Shown in pieces: positions 1-10,476 of a stretch of 64,000 nucleotides of DNA. The notes under the pieces are model-generated. The model did no database searches. It was not told the DNA's origin and saw only the letters and a list, made by a program, of their open reading frames with translations. The stretch spans positions 1,116,001 to 1,180,000 of the forward strand of contig JALJCQ010000007.1 in NCBI GenBank assembly GCA_023091665.1, read 5' to 3'. A program made the translations under genes and the position numbers. The first letter of the stretch is position 1. Each line of letters begins with the position of its first letter. The stretch is from Pythium myriotylum. Taxonomy: Eukaryota; Oomycota; Peronosporomycetes; Pythiales; Pythiaceae.

Positions 1-768
1 GTGTGAAAAATACCGGGTTTGACTTTTCAGGTGCCCGGTGGGAAAATAAATTTCTCTCCGGGAAAATTATCACTGAAAACACGTTTACAGGGGCGGTTTG
101 CAGTGACGGGTGGAGATGCTCTTAGGACACAAGAGCACAACAAGCAGCTGACGTTGTGTACACGTGTGACTGTACGAGCAAATGACTCAGACCATCTGCT
201 GATCTTCCTAGAGAAGAGAGAGTTGATTGAGCTTGAAGCTTCGATCGAGGGGTAGCGGCACTTTCTTGCTCGACAAGGTGGTTCACTGTTTCTCGTTTCG
301 CGAGCTGGATTCTCGACCACAAGAATCTGCCGCGCTCAAGCCGCAAAATTCCCGTCCTCAGTGCGTGTGATCGGGACGACTTTCCGAGCGCCAGGAAATC
401 CGGATCTCGCGAGAGAGAGTGACTTTGGGTTCGATTAGGTGATGGGACAGGGTGGTGCAATGATGTCGCGTCACCAACATTCTGAAGACATTGACAGTCA
501 CGACTGAGCTGGAATGGTTGCGATTTGTGCACCAACTGCAACTTCGAATCTGCACCGCAAGTTGTGTACAGGTCTTGCACCGCCCGAGGATGTGAGCAAC
601 AACGAGCTAAACACTGGCTCTCCAACGCCATAGTATCCTTGAATGTATGCCAACCAGGGATTCCAAAGCTACAGATTATCGGGGCCTCGCCCTGTTCATT
701 CCCGCATGGCGTCTGCTTTTTCCTCCATTCTCTTTCCCAGGGCGGCTTTCTCCGATGCGTGTGGTCTC
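1..768. other. Upstream region of the ABCC gene, no gene recognised
   Basis: No protein-like frame, RNA gene or repeat could be supported here. Several open frames exist on both strands (for example 122-838 minus), but their translations are rich in Ser, Arg and Cys and resemble no family. The frame of the downstream transporter is open back to an ATG at 643, but that part lies upstream of the likely transcription start at about 771 and is probably not translated. Confidence 0.6.
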
Positions 769-785
769 TCATTACGCAATTTGCC
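769..785 (+). promoter_or_regulatory. Inr+FPR core promoter of the ABCC gene
   Basis: TCATTACGCAATTTGCC. The initiator half is TCATTAC, with transcription expected near A771. The flanking element AATTTGC is a perfect match to the oomycete FPR consensus MWTTTNC. The predicted leader is 28 bases, ending at ATG 799. The same 17-base register recurs in front of the ABCG genes. Confidence 0.75.
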
Positions 786-798
786 GTCCTCTCCCAGG

Positions 799-3700
799 AT
801 GTCCAGCCGAGCAGCAAGCCGACCACCATCCCAGCCAACCTCTTACGCTACCTTCACTGGTGCCCCACCTGAAGCCGCTAATGAATTCGATGTAGCATCG
901 CTGCATCCTCAACGCGAAGCTTCATGGATCTCTCGTATGCTGCTCCTGTGGGTCTCCCCGTTGATGCAGCTTGGAAATGAGCGGCATATTACCGAGCATG
1001 ATATCTGGCCGCTGCAGCATCAGCATCAGTCCAACTACGTCGCTGTACGCTTCGGGGAGGATTATTCCACTAGTGGTTCCCTGGTCGTCGCTTTTCTGAA
1101 GTCGTTCGGAGGTCGCTTTGCTCTCACGGGATTTGCGTCTTTTATCGCCGCAATATGCAGCCTTATTGGACCACTCGTGTTGAATCAAGTTGTATCGGCA
1201 CTCACTTCGACCTCGTACAACATCTCGTCGCTTCTGTGGTGGATCGGTTTTCTCTTTGTTGCCCAGATAGTCCAAGCGCTGGCGGACAACTACGTCACGT
1301 TCGACTCGCAGGTCATGGCTATCCAATTCACTGGAGCAGTCAAACACCTGATTTATCAGAAGGCGATGTTGTTAAATTCCGATGCACGACGGCAAAAGAC
1401 GGTCGGTGAGATTACCACGTTGTACACTATGGACTGTGCACACATGATCCGCACTATCAGCATCGGGCACCAGCTTTGGATCCTGCCGCTTCAAATCATC
1501 GCCGTTAGCGCTCTGCTCTTTTGGTTCCTGGGCGTTGCATCTTTCGCCGGCATCGCTTTGATCACCCTTGTGCTCTACATGAACCACAATTTCTCGTCAA
1601 CAATCCAGAAGCTGCAGGTCCAGTTCACAAAGATCAAGGATGTGCGTGTCAAGAAAGTCACAGAGACTTTTCGATCAATCAGCATGGTCAAGTTCAGTAG
1701 CTGGGAAGCACGTATGGAAGAACGGATCTCTGAAGCAAGAAAGGCTGAGGTTGACAGCATCATGGGATACTTCAGACTGGACATTGCACGTACGGTGCTT
1801 ACATCTGGGGCGCCCATCTTTATCAGCGTCGTCACTTTTGCTGTATACACTGGTTTGCTTCGCCATGAGCTATCGCCTTCGCTGGTGTTTACCAGCCTTT
1901 CCCTCTTTCGACTTATCCAGCAGCCACTTCGTCAGATAGCAGGTATCTACTCAACCTTGATTCGAGTTCGCGTCTCGGCCAACCGTATGGCTGAGTTTTT
2001 CTCACTCGCTGAGCTTACAGTAACTCAGACGCCCAATCAAGGCAGCACAACTGAGACGGGTATAGTCACAGTGGAAGACGGTGCCTTCACCTGGGATACT
2101 TCATCTCCGATATATTCGTTGAAACGAGTGAATCTTCGTGTCCATAAAGGAGACTTTGCCGTCATCCATGGGCCCGTTGGTTGTGGCAAGTCTTCGTTGT
2201 GTTCCGCAGTGCTTGGTGAAATGATAAAAATCCGAGGGCGTGTTCAGGTTCAGGGGCGAGTGGCCTTCTGTTCACAGCAACCCTGGATCCAGAACATGAC
2301 GCTTCGCGACAACGTCCTCTTCGGGTATCAATTCAACCAACAACGCTACGATGCCGTACTTGATGCGTGTGCTCTCACCTACGACCTTGCTTCGCTTCCT
2401 GCTGGTGACCAAACGGAGATCGGTGAGCGAGGCGTCAACCTTTCTGGAGGACAGAAAGCACGAGTTGCGCTCGCCCGAGCATGCTACGCCAATGCTGATG
2501 TCTACATCCTCGATGCCCCACTTGCAGCTGTGGACACTATTGTCGCGAACGAAATTTTCCAGAAGTGCTTGCTGGGGCTACTCAGTAACAAGACAATCAT
2601 ACTTGTCACGCACAACCCGGAAATTATCCATTCGAAACACATCACTTCGGCGATCACGATCTCTGCAGCAGGTGAGCTTGTGGAAACAATGCAGCGTCGC
2701 TCGAAGCCACCACCCCAAGTCAGTGAGTACGCTTTTGATCCTTTTCCACACTCGACGGAAGGTGATACACAGCTTGTACCCGTCACTGCTCGATCAGCTC
2801 GAGGTACCCGTTCGCCATCCTCAACTGTGAAGACCGATATATCCAGACCCAAAAAAACGAGTGAATCCCACCAGCTGATAGAGAAAGAGAGGCGTGAGCA
2901 AGGACGAGTTGGTGCAAAAGTCTTCAGCGCCTACTATGCAGCCTTTGGCGGACTATGGGTTATAGTTCTTGTGCTGGTAACTCAAGCTGCGGAACAGAGT
3001 CTCCAAATAGGAAGCTCCTTCTGGCTTGGTCACTGGTCAGCGAATGCGACTTCTGGTGACGTGTCCACGTCCAAGGGACTCAGCGTCTACACGCTTTTTG
3101 GGGTTGCTGCGGCGGCGATGGTGTGGGTCCACACATTTGTAATGTACTCATTCGGGATCAATGCAGCAAGAATTCTCTTCGCACGCATGACACACGCACT
3201 ACTTCATGCACCAATGAGCTTCTATGATGCAACACCGATAGGGCGCATTCTTGGTCGCTACGCAGAAGATGTCAGCATCGTCGACTTCACTTTGCCGATG
3301 TTGTTCAGCTCCTTCTCGTCCAGTGTTTACTCGATCGGATGTAGTTTGCTTACGGCGGCGATCATCATTCAGTGGAAGGGTTTTCTGCTATTGCCAGTCG
3401 TCGTTGTGTACTTGCGTATTGGGTCATTCTATATTGAGCCTGCTCGGAAAATTGAGCGATTTCACAAGACGACCTGGTCACCAATCATGAGTCACCTAGC
3501 AGCATCAATAGAAGGAGCCCCAGTTGTTCGAGCCTTTGGTCATCAGCACGTGAAACGATTTTGCGATCTGAACGACGCAAAACTTGACACGAGGAACCAA
3601 GCATGGTACACAAACCTAGCCTTCTCGCAATGGTTCGGTCTTCGCGTCCAACTCACGGGTTGTTTCGTTGTGTTGGTAGTCGCCACCTCACTCGTCTTAC

Positions 3701-4692
3701 TCCATGACGAGTTGACACCAGCGATCATAGGCCTTGCGTTTTCCTATGCTCTTGGGATCTCGCAAAACATGGAACGGATCATTCAACTGTGGTCTGCGAT
3801 TGAAACGCGAATGGTGAGTCCAGAGCGTCTTCAAGAATATGCCTCGATTGAGCAAGAAAAGGCATTCGAGCTTCCCGTCACCGATGATTCCCTCCATCGT
3901 GGTTGGCCCTACGCTGGATCAATTGAGTTCAGTAGCGTCAACTTCAGCTACAAAAGCGCAGCTAATCGCCTCGCGCTTCGAGATGCCAGCTTCCGTGTCG
4001 ACGCAAGCGAGAAAATCGGCATCGTTGGGCGTACAGGTGCGGGCAAGTCGAGTCTCACAATGGCGCTCTTCCGTATAAATGAACTAGTATCCGGGACGAT
4101 CACCATTGACGGAGTTGACACGAGCAAGCTCGGCTTGAAGACTCTCCGTGAGAAGATGTCCATAATTCCTCAGAACCCTGTGCTGTTTAACGGCACACTG
4201 CGCACCAATCTCGACCCGTTCAACGAGTACACAGACGACGAGCTGTGGAGCTCCATCCACCGCGTTGGTCTCAGCGACCGCATCAGCAACGACGACAAGA
4301 AACTCGAGTGTGCCGTGGAAGAAAACGGAGAGAACTTCAGCGTGGGCGAGCGTCAGATGCTGTGCATGGCTCGCGCGCTGCTGCGTCAGTCTCGCATCGT
4401 GATCTTCGACGAGGCCACGGCCGCCATCGACCACGAGACCGACCAGAAGCTGCAGCGAGTGATCCGCGAGGCGTTCGCCGACTCGACGGTGCTGACGATC
4501 GCGCATCGATTGGACACGATCTTGGACTCGGATCGTATCTTGGTGTTGGAGAGTGGCGAGATGGTGGAGTTCGCGTCGCCTGCGGAGTTGGTGAAGCAAG
4601 GTTCGGGTCACTTCTTCGAGCTGATGCAGGAGGGAGGGTACTTGGAGAAGTTCCTCGAGCGTGTGGGCAGCAGCCGCGCGCAGGCGTTTTAA
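799..4692 (+). CDS. ABCC-type (MRP-like) full ABC transporter
   Basis: A 1297-residue exporter with the order TMD1-NBD1-TMD2-NBD2 and no extra N-terminal TMD0, as in short MRP4/5-type ABCC proteins. By family it exports conjugated or amphipathic anions across a plasma or vacuolar membrane; the substrate is unknown. NBD1 has Walker A GPVGCGKSS (about residue 458), signature LSGGQ (548) and Walker B YILDAPLAAVD (about 568). NBD2 has Walker A GRTGAGKSS (about 1077), signature FSVGERQ (1180) and Walker B IVIFDEA (1200-1206). In NBD1 the residue after the Walker B Asp is Ala where most ABCC proteins have Asp, so that site is probably not hydrolytic. The frame is open from ATG 643, but the core promoter at 769-785 places the start at ATG 799, just before the conserved SW-SR and SPLMQLG segments. 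No intron is seen. It is co-oriented with the next four ABCG genes. Confidence 0.95.
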   Translation: MSSRAASRPPSQPTSYATFTGAPPEAANEFDVASLHPQREASWISRMLLLWVSPLMQLGNERHITEHDIWPLQHQHQSNYVAVRFGEDYSTSGSLVVAFLKSFGGRFALTGFASFIAAICSLIGPLVLNQVVSALTSTSYNISSLLWWIGFLFVAQIVQALADNYVTFDSQVMAIQFTGAVKHLIYQKAMLLNSDARRQKTVGEITTLYTMDCAHMIRTISIGHQLWILPLQIIAVSALLFWFLGVASFAGIALITLVLYMNHNFSSTIQKLQVQFTKIKDVRVKKVTETFRSISMVKFSSWEARMEERISEARKAEVDSIMGYFRLDIARTVLTSGAPIFISVVTFAVYTGLLRHELSPSLVFTSLSLFRLIQQPLRQIAGIYSTLIRVRVSANRMAEFFSLAELTVTQTPNQGSTTETGIVTVEDGAFTWDTSSPIYSLKRVNLRVHKGDFAVIHGPVGCGKSSLCSAVLGEMIKIRGRVQVQGRVAFCSQQPWIQNMTLRDNVLFGYQFNQQRYDAVLDACALTYDLASLPAGDQTEIGERGVNLSGGQKARVALARACYANADVYILDAPLAAVDTIVANEIFQKCLLGLLSNKTIILVTHNPEIIHSKHITSAITISAAGELVETMQRRSKPPPQVSEYAFDPFPHSTEGDTQLVPVTARSARGTRSPSSTVKTDISRPKKTSESHQLIEKERREQGRVGAKVFSAYYAAFGGLWVIVLVLVTQAAEQSLQIGSSFWLGHWSANATSGDVSTSKGLSVYTLFGVAAAAMVWVHTFVMYSFGINAARILFARMTHALLHAPMSFYDATPIGRILGRYAEDVSIVDFTLPMLFSSFSSSVYSIGCSLLTAAIIIQWKGFLLLPVVVVYLRIGSFYIEPARKIERFHKTTWSPIMSHLAASIEGAPVVRAFGHQHVKRFCDLNDAKLDTRNQAWYTNLAFSQWFGLRVQLTGCFVVLVVATSLVLLHDELTPAIIGLAFSYALGISQNMERIIQLWSAIETRMVSPERLQEYASIEQEKAFELPVTDDSLHRGWPYAGSIEFSSVNFSYKSAANRLALRDASFRVDASEKIGIVGRTGAGKSSLTMALFRINELVSGTITIDGVDTSKLGLKTLREKMSIIPQNPVLFNGTLRTNLDPFNEYTDDELWSSIHRVGLSDRISNDDKKLECAVEENGENFSVGERQMLCMARALLRQSRIVIFDEATAAIDHETDQKLQRVIREAFADSTVLTIAHRLDTILDSDRILVLESGEMVEFASPAELVKQGSGHFFELMQEGGYLEKFLERVGSSRAQAF

Positions 4693-5398
4693 GGGCGTCA
4701 GCGACCGCGATGTAGGATTCCACTGGCACTCCTTTCTGTCCGTTTAGTCAGTCTGTGGCGCGCCTTCACTTCCCGCGACACAGGTGTTCCCACGACTTGC
4801 CAGTCGCGCGACACGCCGTCGCGGCGTGATTATGGAGCCATCTTCCGAGTCATCACCGTTACGCGCGTGAGCGAGGGCGACTCTCAGGGCGGTGAGCCGC
4901 CGGTTTCCTCCATCATCACGAGGCCGATTGCGCCGCCAATTTGCGCACAATCGGGGCTGGAGATGGACCTTTCATCTATCACTTCCCGGTGTTTCATCGC
5001 CATTAATTACGATAGTAGACATAAGGTTGGAATCAAATTAGTATTTGAGGAGAAAGAAAGAGAGGAAATCGCGGAGAATGGACATGGCGCCAGGCCGGCG
5101 TTCAGCAGATCTCGACGGAAGTGTCCATGCGACTTGCGGCGATGCACGCGCAGCTCGCGGCTGGCGTCAAATGCAGCTGCAGCGTACCTACAGTGCTTGT
5201 CTGTGCGGACGGGAAGGTCGAGAACCCACTACCCATGCTGTCGCGCGACTGATCACGGGGAAAACGAGCGGCTAATCCGACGAGCGTTTTTCTCGCGGCT
5301 GGCAAGAAAGCGTTCGCCATTAAAGTGGCGATGTCCTTCCTTGCCAATGGCCGTGTCGCACCAAAGTGAAGCGAAATGGTCAACGGCGAGAAGGCTCC
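4693..5398. other. Intergenic spacer, ABCC to PDR1
   Basis: About 0.7 kb holding the 3' end of the ABCC transcript and the upstream region of PDR1. I see no gene, repeat or RNA in it. The PDR1 frame is open back to 5366, upstream of the promoter. Confidence 0.6.
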
Positions 5399-5415
5399 TC
5401 ATTCTCAAACTTGCA
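5399..5415 (+). promoter_or_regulatory. Inr+FPR core promoter of PDR1
   Basis: TCATTCTCAAACTTGCA. The initiator TCATTCT is a perfect TCAYTYY, followed after two bases by AACTTGC (one mismatch to MWTTTNC). Transcription is expected near A5401, giving a leader of about 52 bases to ATG 5453. Confidence 0.75.
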
Positions 5416-5452
5416 TTCAGCCGCGACAGCCAGCCACGAGAGAACAGGATCC

Positions 5453-8400
5453 ATGCGCTTCAAGAGCGATGACGGCTCGGCCACGGACGACGAGAGGACC
5501 AGGCAAGAGCTGCTCTCATACACGCCAGACGATCTCCATGGGTTGGTCTCGTCCCGTGCAGAAGCAGCTATGGGGCGCCCACTGCCACAGATGGAGATCC
5601 GCTACAAGAACCTGTCGGTGTCGTCGGACATTCTGGTGTCCAATAACAAGTCGGAACTCGTGCTTCCAACGCTGCCAAATGTCGTGGTCGGGAGTATGAG
5701 TTGCCTATCGACGAACAAGCACTTGGAGACCAACGAAATTCTCAAGAACGTGAGTGGTGTCTTTAAACCGGGCACGATGACGCTGGTTTTGGGTCAGCCA
5801 GGCTCGGGCAAGTCTGCGCTGATGAAGATGCTCAGCAAACGCTTTTCCATGACCAAGACAACGAAGATACAAGGTGAGATTCTTTACAATGGAGCGAGTC
5901 AACCAGCTGTTGCCAAGCGCGTCCCGCAGTTCGTGTCCTACGTAACCCAGCGTGACTATCATCACCCAACCTTGACTGTGAGAGAAACACTTGAATTTGC
6001 GCACGAGTGTTGTGGTGGCGAACTATCTGAGGACGCAGCTGAGGCTCTGTTCACGAAGGGAACACCTGAGGAAAACCGTGAAGCTCTTGACGCGGCTCGT
6101 TCGTGGATGAAGAACTATCCCGATATCATCATCCAGCAACTCGGCCTTGGAATCTGTCAAAACACAGTCGTGGGAAATGCAAGTGTGAGAGGTGTCTCTG
6201 GGGGCGAACGCAAGCGCGTCACCACAGGTGAGATGCAGTTCGGCAATAAAGCGGTCACGTTCATGGATGAGATTAGTACTGGGCTGGACAGTGCTGCGGC
6301 ATTCGACATTGTCAAGACCCAACTCAGTTTAGCTCGCAAACTGCGCAAGACTATCATCATCTCCTTGTTGCAGCCTTCACCGGAGATTTATGAGTTGTTC
6401 GACAATGTGGTGATTCTCAATGAAGGCCATGTGATTTACCACGGCCCCCGCGAACTCGCACTCGACCACTTTCAGGAGTTGGGTTTTGTCCGACCTCCTG
6501 GACGCGACATTGCCGATTACTTGCTTGATATCGGCACACCAGAGCAGCATCAGTACGAGAAAGGGCTTCCTCCGGGCTCCTCTTATCCTCGTCGGGGAAG
6601 CGAGCTAGCGGCTGCTTTTGAACGCTCCTCAATCTTCGGTGAGATGATGGAGTATCTCAAAGCACCCGTGGACGGACAACTGCTTCTAGACGGAGAGGAG
6701 TTTTTCAACAACATTCTCGAGTTCCGTCAATCGTTCTTGGAGAGCACAGCTACCGTCATTCGTCAGCAGCTCAAGATCACAGCACGCAATGTTCCTTTCC
6801 TTGCAAGTCGCGTTGTGATGATCACGGTGATGGGTCTGCTCAGTGGCACGGTATTCTGGAACATCGACGCCAAGCAAGTGCAGGTTGTTATTGGCGTGCT
6901 GTTCCAGACCGTCTTGATGATCGCTCTGGGCCAGTTTTCTCAGCTTCCAATGTTCATTTCATCGCGAGATATCTTCTACAAGCAGCGTGGGGCCAACTTC
7001 TATCGAACCTCGTCGTACGTGCTGGCGTTTTCCATTTGCCAGATGCCACTCGCCTTGGCTGAAACACTCACTCTCGGCTCGATGGTCTACTGGATGTGTG
7101 GATTCGTGTCGTCTTTTGGAAAGTTCTTGATCTTCGAGTTGCTCCTGTTCCTCACTGTCATCGCGTTCACCGCGTTGTTCTTCGCCATCACGTGCGCGTC
7201 CCCAAACCTGAACATAGCCCAACCAATAGTGATGATCATCACTGGGTTCATTATTCTGTACGGTGGCTTCGTCATCAGTGAGAGCCAAATGCCAGACGCG
7301 CTTTCGTGGATTTACTGGATTAACCCAGTGACGTGGTGCCTGCGAGGACTTGCGATCAACCAATACCGATCTGACGAGTTCGACGTTCCGGTATACAAGG
7401 GCACCGACTACTTCAGTGTGTACAAGTCAAACATGGGTATTGTCTCGTTGAAGGTAGTCGGGCTCCAAACAGGAATGCACTGGCTTCCTCTCGCGTTCGT
7501 GTTTTTGGGATCAGTGTACCTCTTTTGCTTGGTCTTGGCCTACATTGCGCTGGAGTACTTGCGATACGAGGTACCTGAGAGCCTTGGTGTCCCCAGCCAC
7601 GATGATAGCAAGCCGGCGAAAGCATCGTCGCCGGTGACTGATACTGCCTCTGACTATGCACTCGCTGAATCTCCCCGTGAGGCGTGGAATCAGGAAGTCG
7701 TCGTTGATGTGAAGCCGTCTGGTGCCCAAAAACCTTCCACTCCCGTTGTTCTGGCATTCACTGACTTGTGGTACACAGTTCCGGACCCTAAAAACCCTGC
7801 AGAAGGACTCGATCTGCTTAAGGGTGTGAGTGGTTACGCTTTGCCGGGCACAATCACAGCACTGATGGGCAGCTCGGGAGCTGGCAAGACTACACTGATG
7901 GATGTCATTGCGGGCAGAAAGACAGGAGGGACAATCCGTGGTAAGATACTTTTGAACGGACACGAGGCCACACCTCTTGCCATCCAGCGCAGCACAGGCT
8001 ATTGCGAGCAGATGGACATTCATTGCGAGTCCGCAACGTTCCGCGAGGCCTTGACTTTCAGCGCATTCCTCAGGCAGCCAGAAGAGGTCCCTTCCAGTGC
8101 CAAGTACGACTGGGTTGAGCAGTGTTTAGATCTTTTGGACATGCATCCAATTGCCGACAAGATCATCCGCGGCAGCTCGGTCGAGCAGATGAAGCGTCTC
8201 ACGATCGGCGTGGAGCTTGCCGCTCAGCCGAGTGTGTTGTTCCTTGATGAGCCGACGAGTGGTCTTGACGCACGCTCGGCGAAGATAATCATGGAAAGCG
8301 TACGGAAGGTCGCTGACACGGGTCGTACAGTAGTTTGCACCATTCACCAGCCCTCAACTGAAGTTTTCCAGGTCTTCGACAACCTCTTGCTTCTGAAGCG

Positions 8401-9565
8401 TGGCGGCTACACGGTGTACTTTGGGGAGTTGGGGAAGAACGCATGCGATCTCGTGAGCTACTTGGAGTCAATCGATGGCGTGAAGCCCCTGTTGGAGGGC
8501 TACAATCCAGCGACCTGGATGCTCGAGTCAATCGGCGCGGGTGTTGGTAACTCAGCTGGCCAGGACACAGACTTCGTGGAGATTTTCAACAACAGCCCAA
8601 AGAAAGCTTCAATGAACGAGATGCTGGCTCGTGGAGGTGTCGGCCTGCCCGCACCGGGTGTGCCAGCATTATCCTTTGCAACCAAGCGTGCAGCATCGAA
8701 TGCTACCCAGGCGCGGTTCTTGATCCAACGCTTCAGCAATATGTACTGGCGCACTGCTTCGTACAACCTCACTCGTATTGGTGTATTCACCTTTATTGGC
8801 CTTCTGTTTGGGACGTCTTTCGCGAATGTTGACTACACGACCTACCAAGGCATCAACGGTGGCATCGGCATGATCTTCATGACAACTTTTTTCATCGGCA
8901 TGATTTCCTTCACGGGTGTGATCCCGATGTTTGGAGAAGATCGTGGGCCATTCTATCGCGAGCGTTCAACGCAGACGTACAATGCGTTGTGGTACTTTGT
9001 GGGTGGTTCCCTCATCGAGATCCCGTATGTGTTTGGTGCAACTTTCTTGACGACGATTATCGTGTTCCCCATGGTTGGATTCGAAGGTGTGCCCGAGTTC
9101 CTTTTCTACTGGCTACACACAGCGTTTTTCGTGCTGTTACTTACGTATCTCGGGATGTTCCTGCTCTTTGTGTCTCCAAGCGTGGAAGTGGGTACCGTGA
9201 TCGGCGTGTTGTGGAACGGAGTCTCATCAACGTTCGTCGGATTCAATCCTCCAGCGTCGCAGATTCCGAAGGGGTACAAGTGGGTTTACCATATCACTCC
9301 TCACAAATATGTCCTCGAAGCTCTGTCCACAATCGTTCTGGGCAACTGCAAGAGTGATCACCCCAACCGAGACGCTTGTGCTAAGCTCAAGAACACCCCG
9401 CCCACTGTTCCGAGAGACCTCCAGGTTGCACAGTACCTGCTGACGTACTACAAGATGGATTACGACCACGCGTGGCGCAATTTCTTCATCATTCTAGGCA
9501 TCACGGTCGCCGTCAGTGCCATGGGTCTCGCTGCCTTGCGCTACGTGAACCACCAGAAGCGATAG
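5453..9565 (+). CDS. PDR1: full-size ABCG (pleiotropic drug resistance) transporter
   Basis: A 1370-residue exporter in the reverse order NBD1-TMD1-NBD2-TMD2 that defines full-size ABCG/PDR proteins. Family members sit in the plasma membrane and export xenobiotics, sterols or plant defence compounds; the substrate here is unknown. NBD1: Walker A GQPGSGKSA (114-122), signature VSGGE (248-252), Walker B FMDEI (270-274). NBD2: Walker A GSSGAGKTT (806-814), Walker B FLDE (930-933), but SSVEQ (908-912) stands where the LSGGQ signature should be, so one of the two composite ATP sites is degenerate. A Cys pair in the last external loop (GNC...DAC) probably forms a disulfide. This is the most divergent full-length member: its N-terminus has LLSYTPDDLH where the others have SGKGLMKxGPD. 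ATG 5453 is chosen because ATG 5366 lies upstream of the promoter. Confidence 0.95.
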   Translation: MRFKSDDGSATDDERTRQELLSYTPDDLHGLVSSRAEAAMGRPLPQMEIRYKNLSVSSDILVSNNKSELVLPTLPNVVVGSMSCLSTNKHLETNEILKNVSGVFKPGTMTLVLGQPGSGKSALMKMLSKRFSMTKTTKIQGEILYNGASQPAVAKRVPQFVSYVTQRDYHHPTLTVRETLEFAHECCGGELSEDAAEALFTKGTPEENREALDAARSWMKNYPDIIIQQLGLGICQNTVVGNASVRGVSGGERKRVTTGEMQFGNKAVTFMDEISTGLDSAAAFDIVKTQLSLARKLRKTIIISLLQPSPEIYELFDNVVILNEGHVIYHGPRELALDHFQELGFVRPPGRDIADYLLDIGTPEQHQYEKGLPPGSSYPRRGSELAAAFERSSIFGEMMEYLKAPVDGQLLLDGEEFFNNILEFRQSFLESTATVIRQQLKITARNVPFLASRVVMITVMGLLSGTVFWNIDAKQVQVVIGVLFQTVLMIALGQFSQLPMFISSRDIFYKQRGANFYRTSSYVLAFSICQMPLALAETLTLGSMVYWMCGFVSSFGKFLIFELLLFLTVIAFTALFFAITCASPNLNIAQPIVMIITGFIILYGGFVISESQMPDALSWIYWINPVTWCLRGLAINQYRSDEFDVPVYKGTDYFSVYKSNMGIVSLKVVGLQTGMHWLPLAFVFLGSVYLFCLVLAYIALEYLRYEVPESLGVPSHDDSKPAKASSPVTDTASDYALAESPREAWNQEVVVDVKPSGAQKPSTPVVLAFTDLWYTVPDPKNPAEGLDLLKGVSGYALPGTITALMGSSGAGKTTLMDVIAGRKTGGTIRGKILLNGHEATPLAIQRSTGYCEQMDIHCESATFREALTFSAFLRQPEEVPSSAKYDWVEQCLDLLDMHPIADKIIRGSSVEQMKRLTIGVELAAQPSVLFLDEPTSGLDARSAKIIMESVRKVADTGRTVVCTIHQPSTEVFQVFDNLLLLKRGGYTVYFGELGKNACDLVSYLESIDGVKPLLEGYNPATWMLESIGAGVGNSAGQDTDFVEIFNNSPKKASMNEMLARGGVGLPAPGVPALSFATKRAASNATQARFLIQRFSNMYWRTASYNLTRIGVFTFIGLLFGTSFANVDYTTYQGINGGIGMIFMTTFFIGMISFTGVIPMFGEDRGPFYRERSTQTYNALWYFVGGSLIEIPYVFGATFLTTIIVFPMVGFEGVPEFLFYWLHTAFFVLLLTYLGMFLLFVSPSVEVGTVIGVLWNGVSSTFVGFNPPASQIPKGYKWVYHITPHKYVLEALSTIVLGNCKSDHPNRDACAKLKNTPPTVPRDLQVAQYLLTYYKMDYDHAWRNFFIILGITVAVSAMGLAALRYVNHQKR

Positions 9566-10430
9566 GCGGCTCGGTTTGGCCTTTTGCATTGCTCCTTTTC
9601 ATAATCCATAAACACGTTTTTCCATAATATCCAGTTTAATGTGGAGACACCAAAACGCCCACCAATGATTTGTTGAATAGTCTCAAAACTATCTGGATAA
9701 AAATCCTACAGTAGTTTCGATGGACGTGATGTCGTGGGTACAAGATTAGTCCCCGGTCAGGTTTGCCAGTGATTCTTCCACTGCCGTCGACATGGCTCAG
9801 GAGAGAATGCGCATGATTGTCTTGGACAAACACGAAACGACTCTAGATGATTCGTCCTGCCCACTCCCTGACGAATCTGTCTAGCTGCAGATGCACGATG
9901 GAGCCTCCGCCACCACTCGCCGTGCAGCCATACCCGCAAAACAGGATTTGGGGCAATTCTCAGGACCAACTCAGGAAGCTCCGGTGATCGGAAGGCGACT
10001 CTTTCTCGCTCCTCTGATTCCAAGCGGGGCGTGGGGCCTCCTGCGGCCTCAGAGCTTCATCCTTTCCAGGATCTGCCACATACAAAAACCAAGACTGCGG
10101 GCGATCGGGATCACTTGGAGACAGCTGCGATTACGCCACACGACCTTCATTCTGCGCCTAAAATAACGAATCCAGCCTTCTATTACACGCATAATTCGAG
10201 ATATAGGCCCTCTTCCTCACCATTATTCTAAAAAGGGCCTACCTCCTGCGTGTTTCGTCGCGGCCCTCTCGGACTAGCAAGCGCCGGTTCTTCGTAAGCA
10301 ACTACGTCAGAAGGCTGGAGGAGGCGACGGGCGCGGCGGCGTAATCGCTTCCTGGACCAAACCGCCGTCGATGTGACTGATGGGTGGATCCACGTACCAG
10401 TATGTCGGCGGCGTGACTGGTGGACTTGCG
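9566..10430. other. Intergenic spacer, PDR1 to PDR2
   Basis: About 0.87 kb. Short unrelated frames only, with a modestly AT-rich part at 9600-9700 after the PDR1 stop. I recognise no gene or repeat. Confidence 0.6.
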
Positions 10431-10447
10431 TCAGTTTGCGATTTGCT
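10431..10447 (+). promoter_or_regulatory. Inr+FPR core promoter of PDR2
   Basis: TCAGTTTGCGATTTGCT. The initiator has G at its fourth base (TCAGTTT) and the flanking element is GATTTGC, one mismatch each to the consensus, in the same 17-base register as its neighbours. The predicted start is near A10433, with a 44-base leader to ATG 10477. Confidence 0.65.
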
Positions 10448-10476
10448 CGCCTCCCTCGACTGCTGCGGCTTCCGAC

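Noticed and set aside
643..798. 52-residue N-terminal extension of the ABCC protein
   Set aside because: The core promoter at 769-785 lies within it, and ABCC conservation starts only after ATG 799. A different promoter upstream would reopen the question.
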